From contig NZ_JAHUZG010000003.1 of NCBI RefSeq assembly GCF_019218285.1, positions 62,001 to 126,000 on the forward strand: 64,000 nt of DNA, written 5' to 3'. Positions 17,099 through 26,095 of the stretch are shown piece by piece. Made by a program: the position numbers and the translations under genes. The stretch's first letter is position 1. Each line of letters opens with the position of its first letter. Source of the DNA: Antarctobacter sediminis. GTDB taxonomy: Bacteria; Pseudomonadota; Alphaproteobacteria; Rhodobacterales; Rhodobacteraceae. The notes beneath the pieces are model-generated. The model was given only the letters and a program-made list of their open reading frames with translations, was not told the DNA's origin and ran no database searches.

Positions 17099-18196
17099 AT
17101 GAATGTTGCACCGCAGACCTGCGCGGTTCTGCATGTCATAGCTCACATGCAGAAAGGCGGCGCCGAGCGTCAGCTTTGCCTGCTGGTCGACGCCTCGCGG
17201 CATCGGCACGTCATCACCGTGTTGCCTGGTAGCGACCGGGCCACCACGGCCAAGATCGTTCCGCTGCCGGGGCTGAATCCGATGGCCATTTATCGCAGCG
17301 TGCGAGAAACCATCCGCGCCAACGAGATCGACATCGTTCAGCTGTGGTTGCCGGACCGCCTGACGATCCCGGCGATGTTCGCGGCCCGCGCCGAAGGGTG
17401 CCGCATCATCAGCGGTGACCGGCGCAAGGTGCGCAACTATGGGCGCGCCGCCATCCGGGATCGACTGAATTACGTGAACCATGTCTTTGCGGATGTGGTT
17501 ATTCCGAACTATCCGCATTTTCCGCCTCGGACTTCGTTGCGCCGGTTGCTGGGTATACCGCGCAAGACACAAACCATTCCCAACGGGCTTGACCTTGCAC
17601 CGGCCAATCGCCCGATTGTCAGCCTGCCCAACCGATTGCTGTTTGTCGGTCGTCTGGTCGAACAAAAGCGCGTGGATCGCCTGATCGACGTCATGCCTCA
17701 ACTGCAAGCAGCGGGAATCGCCGGGCTGGATATTGTTGGCGAAGGGCCGGAGGGCGCGGATCTGAAACGCCGCGCCGATGAATTGGCGGACCCGGATCGC
17801 GTGGTGTTTCACGGACATATGTCCAACTGGGGAGAGGTTTTTGACCCCGAAACCCATGTGCTTGTCCTGCCAAGCGCGTCCGAAGGCATGTCCAACACCC
17901 TGTTCGAGGCAATTGCCTGGGGCTTCTTGCCGATGGTCACCGGCACCGCAGAGTTGGAAACCCTGCTGGACAGCTGGCCAGCCAAGCCGATCCTGATTGA
18001 TCCGGACGCCCCACAGACCATCGTCGATGGGGCCCGCGACATTCAGGCCAGCACGGCGGCAGAGATCGAACAACGCGTGCGCCAGATGCAGACCGCCTTG
18101 AGCCGGTTTTCGGTGTCGGCCATGGCCGAGGAATATGACAGGGTTTACGACCGTCTTTGCACAGTCGAGACCGCAGCGGGACGGCAAAGCGCATGA
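17099..18196 (+). CDS. Glycosyltransferase, GT4 family (GT-B fold)
   Basis: In this 365-residue product the N-terminal domain has VLHVIAHMQKGGAERQL, the acceptor-side signature of GT4 enzymes. The C-terminal nucleotide-sugar domain has LLFVGRLVEQKRVDRLI, LDIVGEGPEG and the E-x7-E element around PSASEGMSNTLFEAIAWG. It probably adds a hexose during repeat-unit assembly at the inner membrane. GAGG lies upstream of the ATG. Its stop overlaps the next glycosyltransferase start as ATGA, so the two are translated together. The sugar and linkage are unknown. Confidence 0.88.
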   Translation: MNVAPQTCAVLHVIAHMQKGGAERQLCLLVDASRHRHVITVLPGSDRATTAKIVPLPGLNPMAIYRSVRETIRANEIDIVQLWLPDRLTIPAMFAARAEGCRIISGDRRKVRNYGRAAIRDRLNYVNHVFADVVIPNYPHFPPRTSLRRLLGIPRKTQTIPNGLDLAPANRPIVSLPNRLLFVGRLVEQKRVDRLIDVMPQLQAAGIAGLDIVGEGPEGADLKRRADELADPDRVVFHGHMSNWGEVFDPETHVLVLPSASEGMSNTLFEAIAWGFLPMVTGTAELETLLDSWPAKPILIDPDAPQTIVDGARDIQASTAAEIEQRVRQMQTALSRFSVSAMAEEYDRVYDRLCTVETAAGRQSA

Positions 18197-19380
18197 AACA
18201 GGACGCGAAAATCGCTGCCAAACCGCTGCCGGTTGTCTTTTTCGTCACCTTGCCGTCCGAGGCAAAAGGCGCGACCGGCGCCGTGATCGGGACGCAAACG
18301 GTGATCGACGCGGTTGCCGAACAGGCCGAAACGGTCGTTGTCGAGATGCTGCACCGCAAGATCCGCGTCTCCGGCGCGCGCGGCAAATTCAGCGGCATCA
18401 CGCAGTTGCTGGGGGATTACCTTCAGTCCCGCAAGGATTTGCGCAAGGCGCTGGACGGTTTGGCGGGCCAGCCGTTCCAGTTCTACCTTTGCGCCAACAG
18501 CTCGCTGGCCGGAACGCTGCGCGACGTTGCCACGCTGACAATGGTGCGGCGGCGCTATCGCGGAACGCGAATCGTCCTGCACACAAGGAACGGCGATTTC
18601 TTCTTTCCCAGGGGACGGTTGCTGACCGCCTTGCGGCGTTGGGAACTGGCCGCCGCAGAGCGGGTGATCTGCCTGTCTCGACGGTTGCTGCCCGATCCGC
18701 CGAGCCTGTCTCGCGTTCTGCCTGAGGCGCGTCGGGACCGTATCCGGATCGTGCCCAACACGATCGACGCCGCCGTAGTGGCTACAGAGGACGAACTGGA
18801 GGCCAAAGCGCGGCGAACGGGGCCTATCACGGTTCTGTACTTGTCGAACTTCATCCCTTCGAAAGGATACCTGAAGCTGGGCGAAACGGTGCGCCGCATC
18901 GCCCGGGCCGGACGGTTGCAGGATTTCAGGTTCGTATTCCACGGAACATGGCCCAGCGAGGACATGCGGCAGGAATTCCGTGACAGTTTCGACCCCGAGA
19001 TCCTGTCTTCGGGCCATGTCGAGATTGGCGGTGCCCTTTGGGAACGAAGCCAGGTTCGTCATGCCTTGCTGGATGCGGATGTCTTTTGCCTGCCGACCTC
19101 CTACCCCGCCGAGGCACAGCCCCGTTCCATCCTCGAAGCGATGGCCTGCGGCTGTTCGATCCTTGCCAACGATCACGCCTCTATCGCGGATATGGTCAAA
19201 CCCGGGGAAAACGGCTTTCTGACGGAAGGGATCACCAGCGGTGACATGGCGGAATTCCTGCTGGCGCAAGACCGTGAAAGCCTTGGACAACAGGGGCTTG
19301 CCTCTCATGCCCTGTTCAATGCGCGGTTCTCCCGCGCCGCCCACGAAGACGCAATCAGGGAGGCGATCCTGTGGCCTTGA
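18193..19380 (+). CDS. Glycosyltransferase, GT4-like (GT-B fold)
   Basis: The 395-residue product has a C-terminal GT4 domain: TVLYLSNFIPSKGYLKLGE, then FVFHGTWPS, DVFCLPTSYPAEAQPRSILEAMACG and a Gly-rich end. The N-terminal domain is divergent, which is common where acceptors differ. The start at 18193 is the ATG of an ATGA overlap with the preceding gene; the longer frame has no ribosome site. Its own end overlaps the GTG start of the first sulfotransferase by 10 bases. A role in assembling the exopolysaccharide repeat unit follows from this coupling. Confidence 0.82.
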   Translation: MKQDAKIAAKPLPVVFFVTLPSEAKGATGAVIGTQTVIDAVAEQAETVVVEMLHRKIRVSGARGKFSGITQLLGDYLQSRKDLRKALDGLAGQPFQFYLCANSSLAGTLRDVATLTMVRRRYRGTRIVLHTRNGDFFFPRGRLLTALRRWELAAAERVICLSRRLLPDPPSLSRVLPEARRDRIRIVPNTIDAAVVATEDELEAKARRTGPITVLYLSNFIPSKGYLKLGETVRRIARAGRLQDFRFVFHGTWPSEDMRQEFRDSFDPEILSSGHVEIGGALWERSQVRHALLDADVFCLPTSYPAEAQPRSILEAMACGCSILANDHASIADMVKPGENGFLTEGITSGDMAEFLLAQDRESLGQQGLASHALFNARFSRAAHEDAIREAILWP

Positions 19381-20147
19381 TCAGCATCATCGGTCTGCCC
19401 CGGTCCGGCACCACCTTGCTGGGACGTGTGCTGTCTTCGGCCAGCGACGTCGAGTATTTCGAAGAACCGAACCCGATGTGGCGCTATCGCAACTGGCAGC
19501 GTTTGGGACATGAGCAATTCCTGCGCGAACATGCAACGCCGCAGGTGCGCCAGCATATTCGCAACTATCTTGTTCCCGCCCGGCCACGCGCCCGGCACAT
19601 CGTGGAAAAAACGCCGTCCAACTGTTTGCGGGTGGGCTTTGTCGAGGCGGTTGTTCCAGAGGCCCGGCTCATCTTTATCACGCGCAACCCGGAAGATGTC
19701 CGGCGTTCGATGCTTAGGAAATGGCGCAGCGGCAGCGACAGCAACGCTGCGCGTCTGGGCGATGAGGGGCCGTTCAGGGAATTGCGCGGGAAACTGGCCA
19801 AGTTCCGCTTTGTCCACCGCCGGGAAATGCCGCGCTACATCGGCGCCGAGATAGGTGCCAGATGGAAGGCGGCACGCCATGGCCATTCCGATTTCTGGGG
19901 GCCGCAATTCGAAGGCTGGCAAGCCTACAAGGGAAAAGACCCGCAAGAGGTTGTCGATGCCTCGTGTGCGCGAATGGAGCAAACCTTGGCCGAAGGTATC
20001 GCGGCCTGCACAAATCGCCATGTGGTGTTGTCCTACGAAGACCTTGTTGCGCAGCCAAGGCAGGTGCTGGCCGAAGCGATGGAGCGGCTCGATTGTACCG
20101 ATCTGGACCTGTCGCAGGGCCTGCGTTTCTTCGAAAAGGGTAAGTGA
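19371..20147 (+). CDS. Sulfotransferase family protein (PAPS-dependent), first of three
   Basis: The 258-residue cytoplasmic enzyme has the 5'-phosphosulfate loop IIGLPRSGTTLLGRVL at the N-terminus. It also has the 3'-phosphate-binding stretch FITRNPEDVRRSMLRKW. Members transfer sulfate from PAPS to hydroxyl groups of carbohydrates or other small acceptors. It starts at a GTG within the end of the preceding glycosyltransferase gene. The location between glycosyltransferase and flippase genes suggests that sulfate is added to the lipid-linked repeat unit before flipping. The acceptor sugar is not known. Confidence 0.85.
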   Translation: MALISIIGLPRSGTTLLGRVLSSASDVEYFEEPNPMWRYRNWQRLGHEQFLREHATPQVRQHIRNYLVPARPRARHIVEKTPSNCLRVGFVEAVVPEARLIFITRNPEDVRRSMLRKWRSGSDSNAARLGDEGPFRELRGKLAKFRFVHRREMPRYIGAEIGARWKAARHGHSDFWGPQFEGWQAYKGKDPQEVVDASCARMEQTLAEGIAACTNRHVVLSYEDLVAQPRQVLAEAMERLDCTDLDLSQGLRFFEKGK

Positions 20148-20149
20148 TC

Positions 20150-20944
20150 ATGAACGGGCAGGCTGTCCCAAGCCACAACGTGTCTGGCGATCATGACCAG
20201 ACGACGGTGTATTATATCGTCGGTCGACCGCGATCCGGCAGCACCTTCGTGGGCAACTGGATCGCGCAACAACTGGATATTCTCAACGCAGGCGAGGTCT
20301 GGCAGACCTTTCGCGCCATGGATCGCGTTGAAGCAACGGGTGAACTTGGTCGCTGGGGCGAGCCGGAAAACAAACGCGCCAAAGCGGCGGAGATTTCCGG
20401 CAACGCGTTTTGGTCCGACGTGCTGGCCCGGCCTGAACAAGACCCTTATGCCGCCTTGCTGGCGGTTGCCGGGCCGCGTTGGGGCGCATTGGTAGATTGT
20501 TCCAAGACCGACAGGGGCATCGAACGATACCGTGCCCTTGGGTGTCGGGTGGTGGTCGTGCACACCGTGCGCGCCTTTACCAGTTGGCAGGCCTCGCTGA
20601 CGGGCTATCGCCGGAAATACGATCTCTCGGTGCCGTCCCGCGGACGGCTGTTGCTGAACTACCTTCGGCTGAACCGGCAGTATCGTGAATGGCGTAACAG
20701 CCTGCCGTATCGCGTTGTCCCACAAGAGCGGCTGCCCCGCATTGCCGAGTTTCTGGATCTGGATGCTCTGGGGGCGGAGACAGGGCCGGGGTACAGCAAT
20801 GCTGAAATGTTCGGTACGCCGGGTTTTTCCGGTCAGTTCGATCCTGCGCGGGCGACGCAACGCATCACCGCTTTTGACCGTCTGGTTTACGCGATGATCC
20901 ATGTGCGGCCGGGGCCGGCCGCTGCATCCGGAGTGCGCTCATGA
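20150..20944 (+). CDS. Sulfotransferase-like protein, second of three
   Basis: The 264-residue product has a PAPS-loop motif VYYIVGRPRSGSTFVGNW near residue 20 and a second conserved region in VVVHTVRAFTSWQASL. The sequence is only distantly like the previous sulfotransferase, so the pair is not a recent duplication. ATG at 20150 is preferred over GTG at 20144 because AAGGG then sits 9 bases upstream instead of 3; the GTG would give a GTGA overlap with the previous stop. It probably sulfates another position or sugar of the same polymer. That role is inferred from its place in the operon. Confidence 0.78.
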   Translation: MNGQAVPSHNVSGDHDQTTVYYIVGRPRSGSTFVGNWIAQQLDILNAGEVWQTFRAMDRVEATGELGRWGEPENKRAKAAEISGNAFWSDVLARPEQDPYAALLAVAGPRWGALVDCSKTDRGIERYRALGCRVVVVHTVRAFTSWQASLTGYRRKYDLSVPSRGRLLLNYLRLNRQYREWRNSLPYRVVPQERLPRIAEFLDLDALGAETGPGYSNAEMFGTPGFSGQFDPARATQRITAFDRLVYAMIHVRPGPAAASGVRS

Positions 20945-20978
20945 CTGTCCTTTGCCCGGTTTTGACGGAGGGCGCGGC

Positions 20979-22226
20979 ATGGCGCCGATAAAAGCGCTGA
21001 CATCTATTGTCGGGCTGCAGGGGGTGGGCGCGGTTCTGTCTTTTGCTGTTGTGCTGGCCTTGACCGCGATCCTCGGCCCCGAGAATTACGGTCGTTACGT
21101 CTGGGTCGTTTCCATCGGCAGCGTACTTGCGCTGATGTTCGAGATGGGGCTGCCCACGACCATCATCAAACGGTTCGCGCCGTTGGATCTGTCGACGGTT
21201 ATCGGGCCGTCGCAGATTTCCAACTCGTTGTCGCTATATGCATTCGGAACGGTTGTGACCGTTGTGCTTGCCCTCGTGCTCAGTCCGGTGCTTGCCGGAA
21301 CCGACCGGCCCGAGATCGTCTGGGCGCTGCCGCTGGCCGGGGCGCTTGCCTGCCTTGTCCTGTCGGGGGCCGTGCTGCGGGCAGGGGATCAGGCCGTCCG
21401 GTCCAACGTGAACCAGTTTCTTGTCCGGCCCATCCTGTTGCTCGCGGGGATTGCTGCTCTGGCTGGCCTTGGGTCGACGGATCCGCGCGCCTACCTGCTG
21501 CTATACGCCATTTCGGCACTGGCCGCTGCGTTGGTCTTTGTGATGCCGTTGGTGCGCAACTCAATGCGCCATTGGCGTGGAGGAGGCTTGATCGCTCCGG
21601 TCGGCGCGCATTTTCAGGTATCCATCGCCCGTAGTATTTCCAGCCAGCTGCCGATTTTCATCACCGGCTTTTTCGTCGCCCCCGAACTTTTGGCCTATCT
21701 GGCGATTGCCATTCGGCTGACCGCCCCGATCCGGTTTGGCCTTGCGGCGGCGCGGTCCTATTTCGGAACGCGGATCAACGCCAAAATCCGCAGCGAAGAG
21801 TTCGAAGCCGCGCGGAAACGGTATCGGAATGCGTCGCTGTTCTCGATCGCAGTCGCGGTGCCGGCCATGGTGTTGATCGTTGGCCTTGTGCTTGTCTTGT
21901 TGAGAATGGAAACCGGACCGCTTTCCGGCTTTGATGACACTGGCCTGCTGTTGCGCGTCCTGCTGTTCGCGGCCCTGTCCCATCTGGCGGCGGCGGTCTT
22001 TGGCCCGGTGCAGATCGTGGCCATCCTGATGCATCAGGAAACATTCGTGCGGAACCTCAATGTCGCGGGCCTGGCCCTGTTTGCACTGGGGCTTTTCGGC
22101 GCTGCATGGGCCGGTAGCGTTGAGTTGTCTGCGATCATGATGGTGCTCTACTCTTTCGGAATCTCGGCCATTCTGGCGGTTCGGACCCGGTCGGCATTCC
22201 GTAAATCGATAGAAATGGGATCTTAG
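20979..22226 (+). CDS. Wzx-like oligosaccharide flippase (MOP/MATE superfamily)
   Basis: The 415-residue polytopic protein has about twelve predicted membrane helices. It begins with the typical N-terminal region of Wzx proteins (TSIVGLQGVGAVLSFAVVLALTAILGPENYGRYVWV). It would flip the undecaprenyl-linked repeat unit across the inner membrane. The ATG at 20979 has GGAGG upstream; the longer frame overlaps the preceding sulfotransferase without a ribosome site. It is followed 2 bases later by the third sulfotransferase gene. Flippases are poorly conserved, so the assignment rests on topology, N-terminal pattern and context. Confidence 0.85.
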   Translation: MAPIKALTSIVGLQGVGAVLSFAVVLALTAILGPENYGRYVWVVSIGSVLALMFEMGLPTTIIKRFAPLDLSTVIGPSQISNSLSLYAFGTVVTVVLALVLSPVLAGTDRPEIVWALPLAGALACLVLSGAVLRAGDQAVRSNVNQFLVRPILLLAGIAALAGLGSTDPRAYLLLYAISALAAALVFVMPLVRNSMRHWRGGGLIAPVGAHFQVSIARSISSQLPIFITGFFVAPELLAYLAIAIRLTAPIRFGLAAARSYFGTRINAKIRSEEFEAARKRYRNASLFSIAVAVPAMVLIVGLVLVLLRMETGPLSGFDDTGLLLRVLLFAALSHLAAAVFGPVQIVAILMHQETFVRNLNVAGLALFALGLFGAAWAGSVELSAIMMVLYSFGISAILAVRTRSAFRKSIEMGS

Positions 22227-22228
22227 TC

Positions 22229-22918
22229 ATGTTGATGTCCACAGAGCGGAAATTCATTTTCATCGAAGTGCCCAAGACGGGCACATCCACCGTGGCCAAA
22301 CGGTTGCTGGAAATCGATCCGACGCTGGAGCGGGACATGCTCTACCTGCCGGACGGAACAAAAGAACGGGTGGCTTCGACGCATATTTCGGCCGCCGAGG
22401 TGCGTCGCCGTCTTGGGCCGATGGCCGACGAATATTGTTTTGTCGGCTTTCTGCGTGATCCCGTGGATCAGCTGGTGTCCAAATATTATTACTACAAGGT
22501 GGGGCGCGTCCGGGAATGGCTGCGTAGCGGCAAGATCACCGCCAAGCTGGCGACCCGCCATGCATCGACGCGGGTGCTGCCGCTGAATATCTGGATTTTG
22601 CTTTACCCCTACAAGGGCGCGGCTCATTTCGTTCTGGACGACCAGGGGCAGGTCTGCATCGATATCATCGGGAATTTTCACCGCCTCGAAGAGCACTTCC
22701 GCGAGATTTTCCGGCGGTTTGGCTACCCGGACGAGGCGCTGAAGCTCGAAAAGGTCAACGTGTCAAAGTATTCGCACCAGAACGGAAAGATGTTCGAATG
22801 GGCGTCTGATCTATCTTTGAAGATGCATGCGCGCCGTGACGTGGAGCTTTATGCGAAACTGCCGCAGGACGGCAGCCTATTTGTCCGGCCGGGGGCAAAC
22901 ATGGTTTCCCCTCCATGA
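22229..22918 (+). CDS. Sulfotransferase family 2-like protein, third of three
   Basis: The 229-residue product starts with FIFIEVPKTGTSTVAKRLL, the PAPS loop of the carbohydrate sulfotransferase-2 type (HNK-1/chondroitin class signature). It also has FVGFLRDPVDQLVSKYYY, the 3'-phosphate site. This is a different subgroup from the other two sulfotransferases in the operon. It overlaps the following polymerase gene by 4 bases (ATGA). Its role as a sulfotransferase for the surface polymer is inferred from motifs and context. Confidence 0.82.
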   Translation: MLMSTERKFIFIEVPKTGTSTVAKRLLEIDPTLERDMLYLPDGTKERVASTHISAAEVRRRLGPMADEYCFVGFLRDPVDQLVSKYYYYKVGRVREWLRSGKITAKLATRHASTRVLPLNIWILLYPYKGAAHFVLDDQGQVCIDIIGNFHRLEEHFREIFRRFGYPDEALKLEKVNVSKYSHQNGKMFEWASDLSLKMHARRDVELYAKLPQDGSLFVRPGANMVSPP

Positions 22919-24099
22919 CCAACATCAGGATCTTTCTGGTCGCCGCCTACCTGACGGCAAGCTTCCGGCTCCTGCCGCTCCCGCTCAGCGACTCGTTGAA
23001 TGCGGTTGTGCTTGCCGTGTTGGTTTTCCTTGCCGGGATGGACCGCAAGCTGATGCTGCCGGTGGCGTTTTTCAGGCTGATCTCTCCTCTGCTGATCTGT
23101 TTCGCGGTGGCCATCATGATTGATGTCGCGGCGGGCCGGACCGGCGTTCACTTCCTGAGATCCTGGATCAAGATCTTGGCCGGGCTCATGGTGGCCAACA
23201 CGGTTTTTCACTTCGGTTTGAAAGACCTCAGACGCCTGATGCTGGTCTTTGCCGGTTTGTTGGCCTTTCAGTGGGCATATATTGTGTTCCTGCCGGGACA
23301 GTTCATTGCCGCGGCGCGCCGGATCGGTATCGTTGATACTTTCGTGACGTATGGCGGTTCGTTGAACCGTATGTACTACGCCTATTTCAATGCCAACGCG
23401 GCGGCCTATTCGATCTACTACGCCATGTTGGCCTGGATCGCGCTCAACACCCGGATATCACGCTCAAAGTTCGAATACCTCGGTGTGATTTTGCTTTTTG
23501 CGGTCATGCAGTTGGTGACCGGCGGTCGCGGCGTTCTGCTTCTTGGGGTTGCGTTGCTTGTGGCGTGGCTCTTGTCGTTCCGGTCGACGGGCAGCATGGT
23601 TTTCGTTGCGCTTGCGTCGGTGGGTGGGTTCATTTTTCTGCCAATCTACAACGCCGTGGTGGCGGTCATCTTCTTGCGCGAGGAATCCAACGACGCGCGC
23701 TTGCAGGCACAAGCCGCCTATCTGGAATTGATCCAAGGCTCTCCGCTGATCGGGATCGGTTTGCAGGGCGCGCGTGATCGTGTTTCTTCACTGGGCGTCA
23801 AGCCCTCGCACAATTTCTTTATCGAGATGGTTGCCACCTTCGGGATTTTTCTCGGCGGCTTCTTCCTGTTGTTTCTGATCTTCAAAATGGTTGTCCGCCC
23901 CACTTCAGTCCAGCTGAAATTGCTTGGCTTCTTTGGACTGGCGTCGGGGTTCTTGAACAACGTTCTGCACACCAGTTGGACATTCCTGCCGCTGCTTTTG
24001 CCGGTCATCATGAAGATGACATTGGAGGAAATGCGCGAACGGCGAATGGCGCCCGGGGTCCCGACCGAACCTGTAAAGCCGAGAGCCAGGCGGATATAG
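22915..24099 (+). CDS. Wzy-like O-antigen/exopolysaccharide polymerase
   Basis: The 394-residue integral membrane protein has about ten to twelve hydrophobic helices. A large periplasmic loop late in the sequence contains the ligase/polymerase-type segment GSPLIGIGLQGARDRV…SHNFFIEMVATFG. That pattern (small residues, then a 'HN-F-E' stretch) is characteristic of Wzy/WaaL proteins. It would join flipped repeat units in the periplasm. It is the last gene of the operon that starts with the wzc-type gene, and a strong hairpin follows. Wzy proteins share little sequence identity, so confidence comes from topology, motif and position. Confidence 0.82.
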   Translation: MTNIRIFLVAAYLTASFRLLPLPLSDSLNAVVLAVLVFLAGMDRKLMLPVAFFRLISPLLICFAVAIMIDVAAGRTGVHFLRSWIKILAGLMVANTVFHFGLKDLRRLMLVFAGLLAFQWAYIVFLPGQFIAAARRIGIVDTFVTYGGSLNRMYYAYFNANAAAYSIYYAMLAWIALNTRISRSKFEYLGVILLFAVMQLVTGGRGVLLLGVALLVAWLLSFRSTGSMVFVALASVGGFIFLPIYNAVVAVIFLREESNDARLQAQAAYLELIQGSPLIGIGLQGARDRVSSLGVKPSHNFFIEMVATFGIFLGGFFLLFLIFKMVVRPTSVQLKLLGFFGLASGFLNNVLHTSWTFLPLLLPVIMKMTLEEMRERRMAPGVPTEPVKPRARRI

Positions 24100-24136
24100 G
24101 GTATGGCTTGAGGAAGTGCCCGCGGAGGCGCGGCAA

Positions 24137-24173
24137 GTCAGGCCGAAATCGCATTTCGGCCTGACGGGTTTTC
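24137..24173 (+). terminator. Terminator of the exopolysaccharide operon
   Basis: There is a perfect 13-bp stem (GTCAGGCCGAAAT with its complement) around a 3-base CGC loop. GGGTTTTC follows. It lies 38 bases after the polymerase stop and before the convergent tailspike-like gene. Confidence 0.85.
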
Positions 24174-24199
24174 AAATGGGCTGACCCTCTCGGCCGAGC

Positions 24200-26095
24200 T
24201 CAGGTCTTGCGCAGGACCCAGCGGAACGTGACATCCGCGCCCGGGTCGGTATCGACCTTTGCCACCACGTAGGACGAGGTCACGTTGCCCCACCAAGAGG
24301 TGGCATTGCCCCAGTCGCCCTCCGGAAACATCGACAGTGCATCATTGCCGGGGTCCGATGGCAGGGTGTGTGCCGCAAGGCCCTGCGTGGAGCCATTCGC
24401 AATGGTCACGGTCCCCGTCGCCAGCACGCCATGTGACGGCACCCAGGCATCGCCATCGAAATAAGCCCGCGCTCCATCGAAGTTCTGGCATTGCTCGACT
24501 TCCATGCCTTTGAACGGAGCGCCACCATTCAGGTCGTTCATTTCGGCCAGCGTATAGGCGCCACGAAAGATGATCTTGTTGTCTTGCTGGGTGCGGTTGT
24601 TGACGAAAGTCACGATCTCGCCTTGCCGCCTCGGGATGTACAGCGTGTTGTCAAAGCTGCTCGACCCGATGGTGATGGTGCCAACCAGATGCGAAAACTC
24701 CAGAACGCAGCTGACGCAATTGGTGACGTTGACCCCACCGCTGATGCGCGACCCCGCAAGCAGGCGGAACCCGTTCAACTGCGCTTCGTCTCCCAGTTCA
24801 AGCCCAACACCGCTTGCCGGCGCGGTCTGCAAGGCAATGCACGCCGCGCCGTCGACGCCGCCGCCGATACGGACACCAGAGGCGTAGCTGGCGATGCAGT
24901 TCAGTTGAAGATTCTCCAAGGTGCCGGCCTGAATATCCGCAGCCCATGTACAGTTGGTGTCGCTGCCGCCTGCGATCCGCAAGGTGCCTGCCACAAAGGG
25001 CTTTACCGAAGATGAAGGATCCTGTTCGATCAGCAGGCCCACGCCGGGCGAGGTCGTTGCACAACCGCGCACGATGCCGGACACTTCCCACCATCCCTGA
25101 CGAAATATGGCCGCGGTCCCGGTGCTTTGTTCGCAGCCAAAAGTGACCTTGCCGGACATCTTGTTGGCACCCTCGGCAACAAAGAACGTCTCGCACATAT
25201 GCGCGCAGACAGTCAGTACCAATTCGTCCGGGGTGACCGAGTCTTGCGACACAACCTGGATGCCGGTTCGGCAACTGTCGGCGTTCACAAAGAAATTGGC
25301 ATATTCCACCTGATGCCGAATGCGGATGCCGGTGTCACATTCCGAAGCAGCCAACCGGGCGGCATTGCTGTGTTTTTTCAAATAGCTGACGTCGATCCCG
25401 ATCCCGGGCAGGTTGTTGTCACGGTTGCCGTCCACGTGAATGTCGACGTTCGAACGCCGCTTGTTCATGCTGTTCGGGGCGGCCACGGAGCACACGACCG
25501 GCAGGTTCGCATTGTCGACCTGTCGCAGGATCATGCCGTCACACAGCGAGTCTCCCAGATCGGAAAAAGTCAGTGTGCGGTCCACCTCGATTTCCGCCTC
25601 ACCGCGCGTTGCGCGCAGTTTCAGCCCGCCGGAGGTGCGAAAGTGATAGTCTTCGCTGCCGGGGTCCGTGACGCAGAAGGCAACGTTCCGGTCAAGAACC
25701 TCGACCATCTGTCCGGGCGCGACACGCAGTTTGCCATGGCCGATCTCTACCGAAAGCGTGCTGTCGGCCAGCAGATCCGCGAAGGTATTAAACACATTCG
25801 TGGCCTGAGTGCTGTCATGTGACGAGACGACCAAAGAGTCGATATCGTCCAGAACATGTCCGTCGCTGGTTTCGACGCGGACACGGTATTCGCCGTCGAT
25901 CATGTGGCAGAACCCGAACAGGCCGTTTTCATCCGCGACCATCGGGTTGCTGACTGTACGGGTCAGGTTTGGATCTTCGAACAGGGGGGCAAGAACCTCG
26001 CCTCCCGCCAGATAGACATAGCGCCGGGCGGCGGGCACCGGTTGCCCTTGTGCGTCCAATGCTCTGTTGATGCGGTCCAGATTGAGTAGTCCCAT
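24200..26095 (-). CDS. Tailspike-like beta-helix protein
   Basis: The 631-residue product has no signal peptide. The first 100 residues (LDRINRALDAQGQPVPAARRYVYLAGG, …VADENGLFGFCHMIDGEYRVRV) resemble the virion-binding head domain of phage tailspikes. The central 400 residues are short, polar, Val/Ile/Gly/Cys-rich strands typical of a right-handed parallel beta-helix. It is encoded on the opposite strand between the polymerase gene and gmd. AAGGAG lies 6 bases before the chosen ATG at 26095. No other phage genes are nearby. It could be a polysaccharide lyase/depolymerase or a surface polymer-binding protein. I did not identify catalytic residues, and the function is unassigned. Confidence 0.6.
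   Translation of the reverse strand: MGLLNLDRINRALDAQGQPVPAARRYVYLAGGEVLAPLFEDPNLTRTVSNPMVADENGLFGFCHMIDGEYRVRVETSDGHVLDDIDSLVVSSHDSTQATNVFNTFADLLADSTLSVEIGHGKLRVAPGQMVEVLDRNVAFCVTDPGSEDYHFRTSGGLKLRATRGEAEIEVDRTLTFSDLGDSLCDGMILRQVDNANLPVVCSVAAPNSMNKRRSNVDIHVDGNRDNNLPGIGIDVSYLKKHSNAARLAASECDTGIRIRHQVEYANFFVNADSCRTGIQVVSQDSVTPDELVLTVCAHMCETFFVAEGANKMSGKVTFGCEQSTGTAAIFRQGWWEVSGIVRGCATTSPGVGLLIEQDPSSSVKPFVAGTLRIAGGSDTNCTWAADIQAGTLENLQLNCIASYASGVRIGGGVDGAACIALQTAPASGVGLELGDEAQLNGFRLLAGSRISGGVNVTNCVSCVLEFSHLVGTITIGSSSFDNTLYIPRRQGEIVTFVNNRTQQDNKIIFRGAYTLAEMNDLNGGAPFKGMEVEQCQNFDGARAYFDGDAWVPSHGVLATGTVTIANGSTQGLAAHTLPSDPGNDALSMFPEGDWGNATSWWGNVTSSYVVAKVDTDPGADVTFRWVLRKT

Noticed and set aside
24200-26095. 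Prophage remnant
   Set aside because: Only a tailspike-like gene is seen. There is no integrase, capsid, terminase, tail gene or attachment repeat nearby.
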